From positions 1-19,937 of the forward strand of contig JBAZOP010000056.1 in assembly GCA_041648665.1 (NCBI GenBank): 19,937 nt of DNA, in the 5' to 3' direction. This document shows positions 1-6,864 of the stretch, piece after piece. The stretch comes from a bacterium (lineage in GTDB: Bacteria; UBA10199; 2-02-FULL-44-16; JAAZCA01). The position numbers and the translations under genes are program-made. Position 1 is the stretch's first letter; each line of letters opens with the position of its first letter. Below the pieces are notes generated by a model. It had not been told where the DNA came from, did not search any database, and saw only the letters and a program-made list of their open reading frames with translations.

Positions 1-1257
1 GCTTGTGAAACTCCCCGTCGAGCCGTAGCGCTTGTCGGTGTACGATGATAGCCTGTTGTTGGTATCGTATGCCTCGCTTGAGCGGTAGAGCGTCTGCGTG
101 ACGTTGCCCGATCCGTCGAGGTAATCGAGTTTGTAGGAGGTGTGCTGGTTGCTGCTGTTGTACGCGTAATCGGAGTACTGATAGCCGTTTGTCGGAGTTC
201 CTCCCGAATAGAGCATCTGGGTTCGTCCGCTCAGCAAGCCGTTGTCGGAATAGGCGTACTGGTTCGTCGAAGTGACGTCTCCGTTTCCATCCTTGTCGGT
301 CCTGGTGTAGGCCGCAGTTGTGCCGTTGGGATGATAGGAGTAGCCCCTGTACTCGTACGCCGTAGTTATGTTGCCGCCTGCGTCTCGGGAGGTCCTGTCA
401 TATTGAGTCACCCTGTTCTCAGCATCGTAAGAGTAATTCGCATACGTGCTGGAGCCGGTGACGCCGCCCTGGCTGTCGTAGCTCGTCATGACGCGGCTGG
501 TGGTGAGCCCCGAGTCATTGAATGCGTAGACGTTCTGCGCGGTCATCGTGCCTTGAGCGTTGTAATCCACGCGCTCGTAGCCGGCCGTGCGCCCATTTGC
601 GTGATACGAAATCTGAGAATAATCGTAAGATTGAAGGACGTTTCCGCTGCCGTCCATGTCTGTCCTGTGGTATCCGCTTGCCTTGCCCTGGCTGTCGTAA
701 GTGTAAGCATCATAATCGGTGATGGCAGTGGGGTTGCCCTGGACGTCGAAGCGCGTGGAGCGGTATGCGGAGAGGACGCCTTCCTCATAGATGTAATCGT
801 ATCTGTTGGTCAATATCCCTGCAGCGTCGTAATCCTCCCTCGTGTAGCCGATCAGCCTGCCGCTGCTGTCGTAGGTGTAGTTGCCGAGGACTCGGGTTCG
901 GACAAGGTTGCCCTGCGAGTCGTAATCTTCGATGATCCTGCTTATGAGCTTTCCATCCGGTCCGTACATGCGGTCGCCTATGCGCGTGACGCCACCCAGC
1001 ACCCCGAATGTCCCGTTGTCCGGATTGTATTGATAAACTTTTGTCGTGGGGCCTTCGTACAGGGTCTCCGCCAGTTTGAACCAGTCTCCGTCGGTCACCG
1101 GCTCTGTCAGGACGGTCGTAAAGAGCGGGTTCTGCTTGGATGCGGGACCAAGCTGTGCCTCATCGAGCGTCGGCGGATAAGCGATCGCGGGTGCGGCCGT
1201 TGACAGCATCAGCGCTGAAACGAGAGCGACGAGCAGGCTCAGTGGCGTTGTCTTCAT
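1..1257 (-). CDS. Secreted YD-repeat (RHS-like) protein, C-terminus beyond window
   Basis: The reverse-complement frame opens with MKTTPLSLLVALVSALMLST, a signal peptide probably cut after the AIA near residue 25. The frame stays open for 419 codons to the window edge, so the C-terminus is missing. ATG 1257-1255 is preceded by an AGGAG Shine-Dalgarno at about 1264-1270, which fixes the start. From about residue 135 the protein is tandem YD-type repeats of 28-32 residues with the pattern Y-x-Y-D/N-x-x-G-x...Y-x-R-x-D...D-x-x-G-N/G-x-x-T; about ten units are visible, in a three-unit higher-order order (see findings). YD repeats in RHS, teneurin and wall-associated proteins build extended beta shells or bind carbohydrate. 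Whether an RHS core and toxin tip follow cannot be seen. It lies 55 bp downstream of the Memo-AMMECR1 gene on the same strand, so read-through is possible. Function unknown; cell-surface or secreted location is likely. Confidence 0.85.
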   Translation of the reverse strand, partial: MKTTPLSLLVALVSALMLSTAAPAIAYPPTLDEAQLGPASKQNPLFTTVLTEPVTDGDWFKLAETLYEGPTTKVYQYNPDNGTFGVLGGVTRIGDRMYGPDGKLISRIIEDYDSQGNLVRTRVLGNYTYDSSGRLIGYTREDYDAAGILTNRYDYIYEEGVLSAYRSTRFDVQGNPTAITDYDAYTYDSQGKASGYHRTDMDGSGNVLQSYDYSQISYHANGRTAGYERVDYNAQGTMTAQNVYAFNDSGLTTSRVMTSYDSQGGVTGSSTYANYSYDAENRVTQYDRTSRDAGGNITTAYEYRGYSYHPNGTTAAYTRTDKDGNGDVTSTNQYAYSDNGLLSGRTQMLYSGGTPTNGYQYSDYAYNSSNQHTSYKLDYLDGSGNVTQTLYRSSEAYDTNNRLSSYTDKRYGSTGSFTS

Positions 1258-1312
1258 CTTGCTTTCTCCTCATGATGCGCAGTTATTAGCACAAGCGCCG
1301 TGTTATTACAGC

Positions 1313-2764
1313 CTATTTCCCTTCGCCGAATACTATCGCCTGAAACCTGTAAAGCTTCGCGCGTTTGTACGCGTCGGGCGGGAGATTCGCCTTCTGAGAG
1401 ATAGCCTGTAAGTATTGCATCTTGTCCCAGCCTTGCTCAATCGGGACCTGCGGCAGGAGCACGCCCCTCGAAAACCCCTGCTCGATGATGAGTCCGTCCG
1501 TGCCCACCCTTACTGCGAGCGGGTCGGAGAGCTCCTCAGGCGGGGTGAGAACTGAAATCTCGATGGAGATGTCTTTTTCTTCTTCCGGTTTTACCGGAGG
1601 GAACCTCGGATCTTCAGAGGCTGCGGCGATGGTCATCTCCTGCACGGTGCGATTCAGAGGACCCATCGCCTCGATCATCCCGATGCAGCCGCGGAGTTCG
1701 CCCCTCTTTTTGAGCGTCACGAACGCGGCGCCGTCCTTGGCGAGGATCGGATCCTGGGGCAGTGGCGGAAGCGAAGCTCCCGCCAGGTGGGCGGCGAGCG
1801 TATTCTTCGCGAGGGCGAGCAGCTCCTCTTTCTGTTTTGCGGCCAGCTCATCCTGGACGACGACGGCGATCGCGGCATAGCCCACGACCCTGGACTTATC
1901 GCCCGTGACGTCCCCTGAGTTGGCGTACTCCAACAGGGTGAACTTGGCCCCGCGCTGTTCGGCGATCCTCTTCATCATATAGACCGGCGCAAAACCGCAG
2001 AGCTCCGCAGAATCCTTCTCGACCGCAGAGAGGAAATTGTCCGGCGTCTCGGTGCAGATCATCCCTACGGTGAGGCTGTCCTTCTCCTGGGCCTCTTCAT
2101 AGTTGTGGAAGTGGGAGAGATCGCTCGATGCTACGAATACCGTCGAGCCGTCGCCGAGCTCTTTGTCGAGCGCCAGGGCGATGTCGTCCATCTCCTGTTT
2201 GGTGACCTGCCCTACCATTATCGGGATTAGCTTGAAATAGCCGAGCGCAACCTGGAGGAACGGCAGCTCCACCTCGGCGGCATGTTCGCCTTCAAAGGAT
2301 TTGGCGTCGAGCTTTGCCCACGCGTGATTCTTCGTGAGTGCCGCCGAAGCCTTGGCGTCTATCGGGATGTCGCCCAGGGGAGTGCGATAAGAATCGAACG
2401 GAGAGAGTGCGACCCCGCGGAAGCCGGACCTGTGTGCGGGTGCAATCACCACGGCTCGGGTGAACCCCTTCCGGGAGAGCTGCTTGAACGCAGCTGCGGC
2501 GATCCTGCCGGAATATTGGTAGCCTGCGTGCGGCACGATGACGCCGATGAGTCTTCCGTCCAACTTCTTGAACGCCGCGCGTTCTATCATGCCTTGCACT
2601 TCGCTGCTCAGCGTCTTTGCGTCGGCCGGATAGAAGGTCCCGGCCACCGTTGGCTGCTGCACCGATCGCACAGGGGCAACCTCGCCCGCCTTTTTGCACG
2701 CCGCGTTCGCTGATACGAAGACGATGGCGATGAGCGCCAGCGACATCGCTCCGAGTCTCTTCAT
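1313..2764 (-). CDS. Exported Memo-AMMECR1 fusion (AmmeMemoRadiSam proteins B and A)
   Basis: A protein of 483 residues with two domains. Residues 37-305 are a Memo domain (LigB-type dioxygenase fold) with PHAGYQYSG (H79), APAH (H111), SSDLSHFHNY and LCG (C256). H79, H111 and C256 match the metal-binding His/His/Cys set of human MEMO1. Residues 310-480 are an AMMECR1 domain with FVTLKKRGELRGCIG and DPRFPPV. The chosen start (ATG 2764) has a TAGGAG Shine-Dalgarno, and the protein begins MKRLGAMSLALIAIVFVSAN followed by AACKK. That is a clear Sec signal peptide, cleaved either after ANA or as an atypical lipoprotein at Cys23. The frame is open further upstream, but that stretch is another gene read out of frame. 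It is the last gene of the radical SAM cluster. Molecular function of the system is unknown; the domain calls are strong, the exported location is inferred. Confidence 0.93.
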   Translation of the reverse strand: MKRLGAMSLALIAIVFVSANAACKKAGEVAPVRSVQQPTVAGTFYPADAKTLSSEVQGMIERAAFKKLDGRLIGVIVPHAGYQYSGRIAAAAFKQLSRKGFTRAVVIAPAHRSGFRGVALSPFDSYRTPLGDIPIDAKASAALTKNHAWAKLDAKSFEGEHAAEVELPFLQVALGYFKLIPIMVGQVTKQEMDDIALALDKELGDGSTVFVASSDLSHFHNYEEAQEKDSLTVGMICTETPDNFLSAVEKDSAELCGFAPVYMMKRIAEQRGAKFTLLEYANSGDVTGDKSRVVGYAAIAVVVQDELAAKQKEELLALAKNTLAAHLAGASLPPLPQDPILAKDGAAFVTLKKRGELRGCIGMIEAMGPLNRTVQEMTIAAASEDPRFPPVKPEEEKDISIEISVLTPPEELSDPLAVRVGTDGLIIEQGFSRGVLLPQVPIEQGWDKMQYLQAISQKANLPPDAYKRAKLYRFQAIVFGEGK

Positions 2765-2772
2765 AAGATCTC

Positions 2773-2931
2773 CTAGCCGGCCAGTTTGTCGCCGCTTCGC
2801 CAGAACATGGCCCTTGTCGGCGTTGCGTTTGTGTGCCTCAGGAACCCCAGCGCATTTGCGATCCTGAACAGGAAGATGGAGCCGAGGCCCAAGAGCATCG
2901 AGATGCCGAACTGTTTTCGAGTCAAAAGCAT
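2773..2931 (-). CDS. 52-residue hydrophobic protein between radical SAM and Memo genes
   Basis: A small ORF in a frame different from both neighbours. It starts with ATG (2931-2929) three bases after the radical SAM stop, with a strong GGAGG Shine-Dalgarno in the last codons of that gene. It ends with TAG (2775-2773), which is itself part of the TAGGAG ribosome site of the Memo-AMMECR1 gene. The start, the stop and both ribosome sites therefore interlock, good evidence for real, coupled translation. The product begins MLLTRKQFGISMLLGLGSIF and has one hydrophobic stretch (about residues 8-30), then a short basic tail ending WRSGDKLAG. TRKQFG resembles a degenerate twin-arginine motif, with Lys for the second Arg. 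The segment could be a single membrane anchor or an uncleaved Tat-like leader. No family recognised. Confidence 0.7.
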   Translation of the reverse strand: MLLTRKQFGISMLLGLGSIFLFRIANALGFLRHTNATPTRAMFWRSGDKLAG

Positions 2932-2934
2932 ATC

Positions 2935-3912
2935 TTACCTCCATACCCCGGGTATCGCGTTCGAGCATTTGGGGCATTTGCCGTCGATGAGCTTCACCTC
3001 AGGCTGAGTATAGCCGCGCCTCACTATGACCGTCTCATTACACTTTGGGCAGCGCGTATTCTGCAGCTCGCCCGAAGGGATGTTGCCCACGTAGACGTAA
3101 CGCATCCCCAGGTCGTATGCTGCGTGCGCGGCATCCATGAGGATCTCGGAAGGGGTCGGATAGAGGTTGGTGAGCTTGTACATGGGGAAGAATCGCGAGA
3201 AGTGGAGCGGCACGTCAGGGCCGCAGTTGTCCAGTATCCACTTTATCAGCCAGTCCGTGTCCGCCTTCGAGTCGTTGAGCGTGGGCACCACCAGGTTCGT
3301 GATCTCCACGTGGACGCGCTCCTCGAGCGCAATCCTTATGTAGTCCTGCACTGGTTTCAGCTCCGCCTTCACGTATTTTTTGTAGAACTCGGCATTGCCC
3401 TTGAGATCCACGTTTGCCGCGTCGGAATATATCGCCAGCTCCCTCAGTGGTTTCTCGTTGAGGAACCCTGCGGTGACCATCACGTTTTTTATGCCCGCCT
3501 TGCGTGCCAGTATGGAGGTGTCATACGCGTATTCGTAGAATATGTTGGGGTCGGTGTAGGTGTATGCGATGGAGCGCGATTCGCTGTCTTTCGCGCCTTG
3601 AACTACTTTATCCGGCGGGAGATCGATGCTGTGCACGTCCTCGGGATTGCTCTGGCTGATCTCCCAGTTTTGGCAGAAGACGCAATGTCCGTTGCAGCCC
3701 GCCGTCGCGATGGAAAAGGCCTTGGACCCTGGGAGGAAATGGAAAAGCGGTTTTTTCTCAATCGGGTCCACGTGCACGGCGCATGGCTTTCCGTAGACCA
3801 GGCTCACCAGCTCGCCCTTCAAATTGTATCTCGCCCTGCAGTTGCCGCGCTCGCCCGGTTTCATGGTGCATAGGCGAAAGCAGAGCTCGCATGTGACCGC
3901 ACCTGTGCTCAC
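2935..3912 (-). CDS. AmmeMemoRadiSam system radical SAM enzyme
   Basis: A 325-residue radical SAM protein of the COG1180-like type found beside Memo and AMMECR1 genes. The cluster motif is C73-x3-C77-x2-C80 in AGCNGHCVFCQNW, expected to bind the SAM-cleaving [4Fe-4S] cluster. The N-terminus carries four more cysteines (C8-x2-C11-x3-C15, C25), and the C-terminus has two CPKC pairs forming a probable rubredoxin-like or zinc-ribbon knuckle; both are usual in this subfamily. The start is GTG (3912-3910), sharing GTGA with the upstream stop, so translation is probably coupled. No signal peptide, so it is cytosolic. The protein resembles pyruvate-formate-lyase activating enzymes but there is no glycyl-radical enzyme in the window. 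Substrate unknown; the Memo-AMMECR1 protein is the natural candidate partner. Confidence 0.95.
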   Translation of the reverse strand: MSTGAVTCELCFRLCTMKPGERGNCRARYNLKGELVSLVYGKPCAVHVDPIEKKPLFHFLPGSKAFSIATAGCNGHCVFCQNWEISQSNPEDVHSIDLPPDKVVQGAKDSESRSIAYTYTDPNIFYEYAYDTSILARKAGIKNVMVTAGFLNEKPLRELAIYSDAANVDLKGNAEFYKKYVKAELKPVQDYIRIALEERVHVEITNLVVPTLNDSKADTDWLIKWILDNCGPDVPLHFSRFFPMYKLTNLYPTPSEILMDAAHAAYDLGMRYVYVGNIPSGELQNTRCPKCNETVIVRRGYTQPEVKLIDGKCPKCSNAIPGVWR

Positions 3913-4151
3913 GGCGTTTCCTTGCTCCAGAATCTGGCCCGCTCCTTCGAGAGCGCGCCCTGTTCGATCATGCGCTCCGTGTTTCCTTTGACCTGCGGGT
4001 CGGCGGGCAGCGGCTCCTCAAGAGCCGCCGGCGTCTGAATTTCGAAATGCGTCCGGCCATAGCCCCTCTCCGAGATCGACCACGCGGTCGCGCTGAGCAC
4101 GATGCCCACGATTGCGGCAAACAGCGCGTTGTGAACCCCGGGTTTATTCAT
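3909..4151 (-). CDS. Small single-pass membrane protein of the AmmeMemoRadiSam cluster
   Basis: An 80-residue product. ATG 4151-4149 lies inside the end of the NosR-like gene (ATGAATAA, 8-nt overlap) and has an upstream GGAGG. The stop overlaps the GTG start of the radical SAM gene by 4 nt. A longer in-frame start exists, but it has no such ribosome site and would increase the overlap. One hydrophobic segment (residues about 8-28, HNALFAAIVGIVLSATAWSI) precedes an acidic, Pro-rich region and a helical tail (ERMIEQGALSKERARFW). A membrane-tethered periplasmic tail is the likely layout. No cysteines or known motif. Its position between the flavin/iron-sulfur membrane protein and the radical SAM enzyme suggests a role in the same complex, but this is inference. 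Confidence 0.72.
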   Translation of the reverse strand: MNKPGVHNALFAAIVGIVLSATAWSISERGYGRTHFEIQTPAALEEPLPADPQVKGNTERMIEQGALSKERARFWSKETP

Positions 4152-5322
4152 GGGCCCTCCGGCGCATCGCCTTGAAGGCATGGCGCGCCTTGGCGCCCAG
4201 CTCTGCGACGATGTCGATGATGAGCCCGGTGGGGCAGAAGAATCGGCACCAGACCCTTCGCACGAAGAGCGCGGCCGTTAGCGCGACGCCCGCCTGGATC
4301 AGGGTGACCGCGTTCGGATAGCGCATGAAGAGGAGCGAGAAGGGCTCTATCGAGCGGAACGCGTCGCTCCCTTCGAATGCGATCGCGTATAGCGCGAGTA
4401 TCGTCACGATCCATCGGAGCCACCTGAATGAGCGTTCGACCCCGCTGGACGGGCAGACTTTTTTAGGCATGATCTTCGCCGCCCCTTCCTGGAGCGCGCC
4501 GAAGGGGCAGACATAGGAGCAGTAGAGATTCCCGCGAACGAGCGCAGCCAGGAGCGCGAACAGCATGAGGACCGCGAGCGGCAGGTTGTATCTCAAGGGG
4601 AGGCCGAAGAAACGCAGATCCACGATGTTTCCTATCGTGACGGGCGTGCCCAGCCATATCCCCACCACTGCTACGGAGGCGGCGAGCGTAATTTGCCTGA
4701 GTCTCCTTGAACCTGGCCTGGCCACGCAGATGCATGCGAGCGCTGCGATCGAGAGCGCGGCCAGCCCCTTGATCAATTGCGTCGTCTCCACGAGGTTGCC
4801 GGAGCTGGCGGTTGGTTTTTCCCCGGACATCACATAATCGTATACTGCCTTGGAAGAGCTCTTCACGTCGTCGATGATCGCCTGGGAAGAGATAGTGGCG
4901 CCGGTCACGGCCTCGATGCCAAAGGATTCGTTGCTCGCGAACTTGCCGATGAACTTCGCAAGAAAACCTGAGCCTGTGATCCTGTCGATGTGCTCCTGCG
5001 ACTCGTTGTGGCCTATGATCTTGGTGCCTGTGATCTTTCCGCTCAAGTCCATGCCCACCAGCACGTCTATCTCGCCGCTGTAGCCGCCGACCTCAGGAGG
5101 GACGGAGCTGGTAAGAAAGACCAGCCCCATCGTTTGGCCCTGGGCATTTTGCATCTCGTAGTATTCAAAGGGTTTTTGTCTGCGCTCGAATGTGACCCAT
5201 CCTGGGATCGCTTCCCGAAGGTCTCTTGGCGAGGGGATCGTTGCGGCGCTGACAGGAATGGGCGCTAGAATGACGGCTAAGATGAAAAGGGAAAAAGAGA
5301 GCCTGCGCATCCCCCATGGCAT
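4144..5322 (-). CDS. NosR/PceC-like FMN-binding membrane protein with CX3CP motifs
   Basis: A 392-residue protein. A signal peptide (MRRLSFSLFILAVILAPIPVSA) leads into a periplasmic FMN-binding domain (about 75-165) with the covalent flavinylation motif TGAT at 140-143, where T143 would carry FMN by a phosphoester bond. Hydrophobic segments at about 184-200, 208-226, 246-264, 302-317 and 338-355 follow, with C268-x3-C272-P and C359-x3-C363-P, the paired motif of NosR, NirI and PceC. The protein stops shortly afterwards, so it lacks the C-terminal ferredoxin-type clusters of full-length NosR. The family moves electrons across or along the inner membrane to periplasmic partners. No nitrous-oxide or dehalogenase gene is nearby; the partners here are AmmeMemoRadiSam proteins. 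The start is uncertain: ATG 5322 or ATG 5310, both inside a strong inverted repeat and without a clear Shine-Dalgarno. Confidence 0.88.
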   Translation of the reverse strand: MPWGMRRLSFSLFILAVILAPIPVSAATIPSPRDLREAIPGWVTFERRQKPFEYYEMQNAQGQTMGLVFLTSSVPPEVGGYSGEIDVLVGMDLSGKITGTKIIGHNESQEHIDRITGSGFLAKFIGKFASNESFGIEAVTGATISSQAIIDDVKSSSKAVYDYVMSGEKPTASSGNLVETTQLIKGLAALSIAALACICVARPGSRRLRQITLAASVAVVGIWLGTPVTIGNIVDLRFFGLPLRYNLPLAVLMLFALLAALVRGNLYCSYVCPFGALQEGAAKIMPKKVCPSSGVERSFRWLRWIVTILALYAIAFEGSDAFRSIEPFSLLFMRYPNAVTLIQAGVALTAALFVRRVWCRFFCPTGLIIDIVAELGAKARHAFKAMRRRAHE

Positions 5323-5342
5323 GAAAGGACTATGCGCAGGCT
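5300..5342. repeat. 11-bp perfect inverted repeat over the NosR-like start codon
   Basis: The arms AGCCTGCGCAT (5300-5310) and ATGCGCAGGCT (5332-5342) are perfect complements separated by 21 nt. Both possible start codons of the NosR-like gene lie inside the structure: one in the loop (5322-5320), the other in an arm (5310-5308). It could fold in mRNA and hide the start, or be a protein operator. No T-run follows, so a terminator for the upstream gene is unlikely. Confidence 0.6.
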
Positions 5343-5364
5343 TTGCAACAGTGTCAAGTTTCCC

Positions 5365-6678
5365 CTACTGCAGATTGCGTTGATCGCCGGAGGAGAGCAG
5401 CATTTTGAGCTTGGCGATCTGGGCTTGATATTCCCTCACCTTTTCCTCCATCGCCGAGATGGCTGCGCTCTTCTCGTATATCAGCTCATCGATCGCCTTC
5501 GTGTCCTCTGATACTCGCATCACGCTTTTCTTGGCCTCGAGCTCTTTTATCTCGGCCTTCATGGCGTCGATCTGGGAGCTGAGCTTCGCGATCTCTTCGC
5601 TGAGCCCCTTGATCTTTGCCTCCGCCGCAGCCTGGTCGATCGAAGGTTGTTCCTGTGCGCTCCTTTTTGCCGCGGACAGCATGGATACGAATCCTTCGTA
5701 ATCGGCTGCGATCGATCCGGACCTGAATATCATGGATTCGCCTTCAAGGACCGCCACGCCGGCCGAAAAGAGCGAGAAGTCGAGCGCGCCTATGAGGTGC
5801 CTCTTGGCCAATGCCTCCGCATCGGACATGAATACCTGCACAGCCGCCGGCATAGCCGCCCTCAGTATCGAAAGCATGGGATTGTTCAGCACCGACTCCG
5901 CGTTGGCGCCCTGTACCGAGAGCGCGAAACTCGCGGGCGAGAATGTGGCAATTTGCCTGCTGAAGGCGCTTTCCGCAGGCGCTACGCCGAGGGAGACGGC
6001 TTTCTTGACCTCATCTGCAGAGCCGAAGACAATGATGTTGGACGCCATCTGGAACAACACTGACTTTTCCGATACTTTGTAGAATCCGGCGTCGTCCATC
6101 GGCATCGATGCGGGCATCACATTCGCCAGCAGGAAATCTTCGTTGAACACATCAACCGCGATGAGCTTTTCGCACTGTTTGGGGGACCAGGCCGAACCGG
6201 CTGCTGCATCCACGGGGTTTATTTGGCAAGCGAGGCATACGGAATCGAGCTTCGCCAGCAAATCGGCCGGGTCGATATTGAGCGGGAGCGCGTTCTTCAG
6301 GGCCTCTTCGAATTTCGGGAATATGTTCGGGTCGGACATCACGTTTTCGAGCCTGGTCGCATCCAACGCGATTCTGAGCGTAAAGTCGTTGGGCATGTAC
6401 CGCGAGCAGTCGCCGGCCTCATCAGGTTCCCCACTATCTTGCGGCACGTTATTCCCTGTCATTATATTGGCCGGCCCGTCGTTGCCTCCTTCGCCGCCAT
6501 CTCCCAAATCAGCGGTAGCGGTATCGACCATGGGTTCGACTTGGGCCTGAGCATCGACCGCGACTTCGGCCGACTCTTCGCCGGGCATCTCTATCGCGCC
6601 GCCTGCGCAGCCCTTCTGGCCCTGTATGAACGGCAGGGATATGGCCAGGATGAAGAGCACGATCAGATGTTTCTTCAT
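5365..6678 (-). CDS. Secreted protein of unknown function with C-terminal coiled coil
   Basis: A 437-residue product. ATG 6678-6676 with a GGAGG Shine-Dalgarno (6686-6690) gives an N-terminus MKKHLIVLFILAISLPFIQG, a typical signal peptide; cleavage after G20 is likely. C24 lies in a poor lipobox, so a lipoprotein is possible but not favoured. Residues 28-90 are acidic, Gly/Pro-rich and probably disordered. Residues 97-340 form a globular domain (FTLRIALDATRLENVMSDP..., later IIVFGSADEVKKA and a hydrophobic stretch near FALSVQG) that I do not recognise; the layout loosely recalls DUF3352-type surface proteins. Residues about 346-428 form a heptad-rich coiled coil (SEEIAKLSSQIDAMKAEIKE...). Its stop is 42 bp from the NosR-like gene on the same strand, so it may head that operon. 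Function unknown. Confidence 0.85.
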   Translation of the reverse strand: MKKHLIVLFILAISLPFIQGQKGCAGGAIEMPGEESAEVAVDAQAQVEPMVDTATADLGDGGEGGNDGPANIMTGNNVPQDSGEPDEAGDCSRYMPNDFTLRIALDATRLENVMSDPNIFPKFEEALKNALPLNIDPADLLAKLDSVCLACQINPVDAAAGSAWSPKQCEKLIAVDVFNEDFLLANVMPASMPMDDAGFYKVSEKSVLFQMASNIIVFGSADEVKKAVSLGVAPAESAFSRQIATFSPASFALSVQGANAESVLNNPMLSILRAAMPAAVQVFMSDAEALAKRHLIGALDFSLFSAGVAVLEGESMIFRSGSIAADYEGFVSMLSAAKRSAQEQPSIDQAAAEAKIKGLSEEIAKLSSQIDAMKAEIKELEAKKSVMRVSEDTKAIDELIYEKSAAISAMEEKVREYQAQIAKLKMLLSSGDQRNLQ

Positions 6679-6864
6679 AATGATTCCTCCTGATAAAGTT
6701 GGACCATACAGATATGAGAGCAAGAAACGTGCCCTGTTTTCATGAGAGTAACCAATTGAATTATAGGGGGTTATTTGTCAGGGGTGGGTTATAAAAATGA
6801 TAAAAGGGCGATCTGCGTCAACAATTTGGCAAGGGGCGGAAAAATTTTGGCTTCCATTTGGGGC

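Noticed and set aside
1..871. CRISPR array or DNA satellite in the repeat region
   Set aside because: The periodicity is in the protein code (YD repeats); the DNA repeats are diverged and there are no spacers.
142..1203. 353-codon plus-strand open frame over the YD-repeat gene
   Set aside because: The minus strand has a signal peptide, a ribosome site and regular YD repeats; the plus frame is a low-complexity Val/Arg shadow.
2765..2977. N-terminal extension of the Memo-AMMECR1 frame by 71 residues
   Set aside because: It would overlap the radical SAM gene and the 52-residue ORF, lacks a ribosome site, and would bury the signal peptide.
2833..3873. 346-codon plus-strand open frame over the radical SAM gene
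   Set aside because: It is antisense to a well-supported gene and has no recognisable motif.
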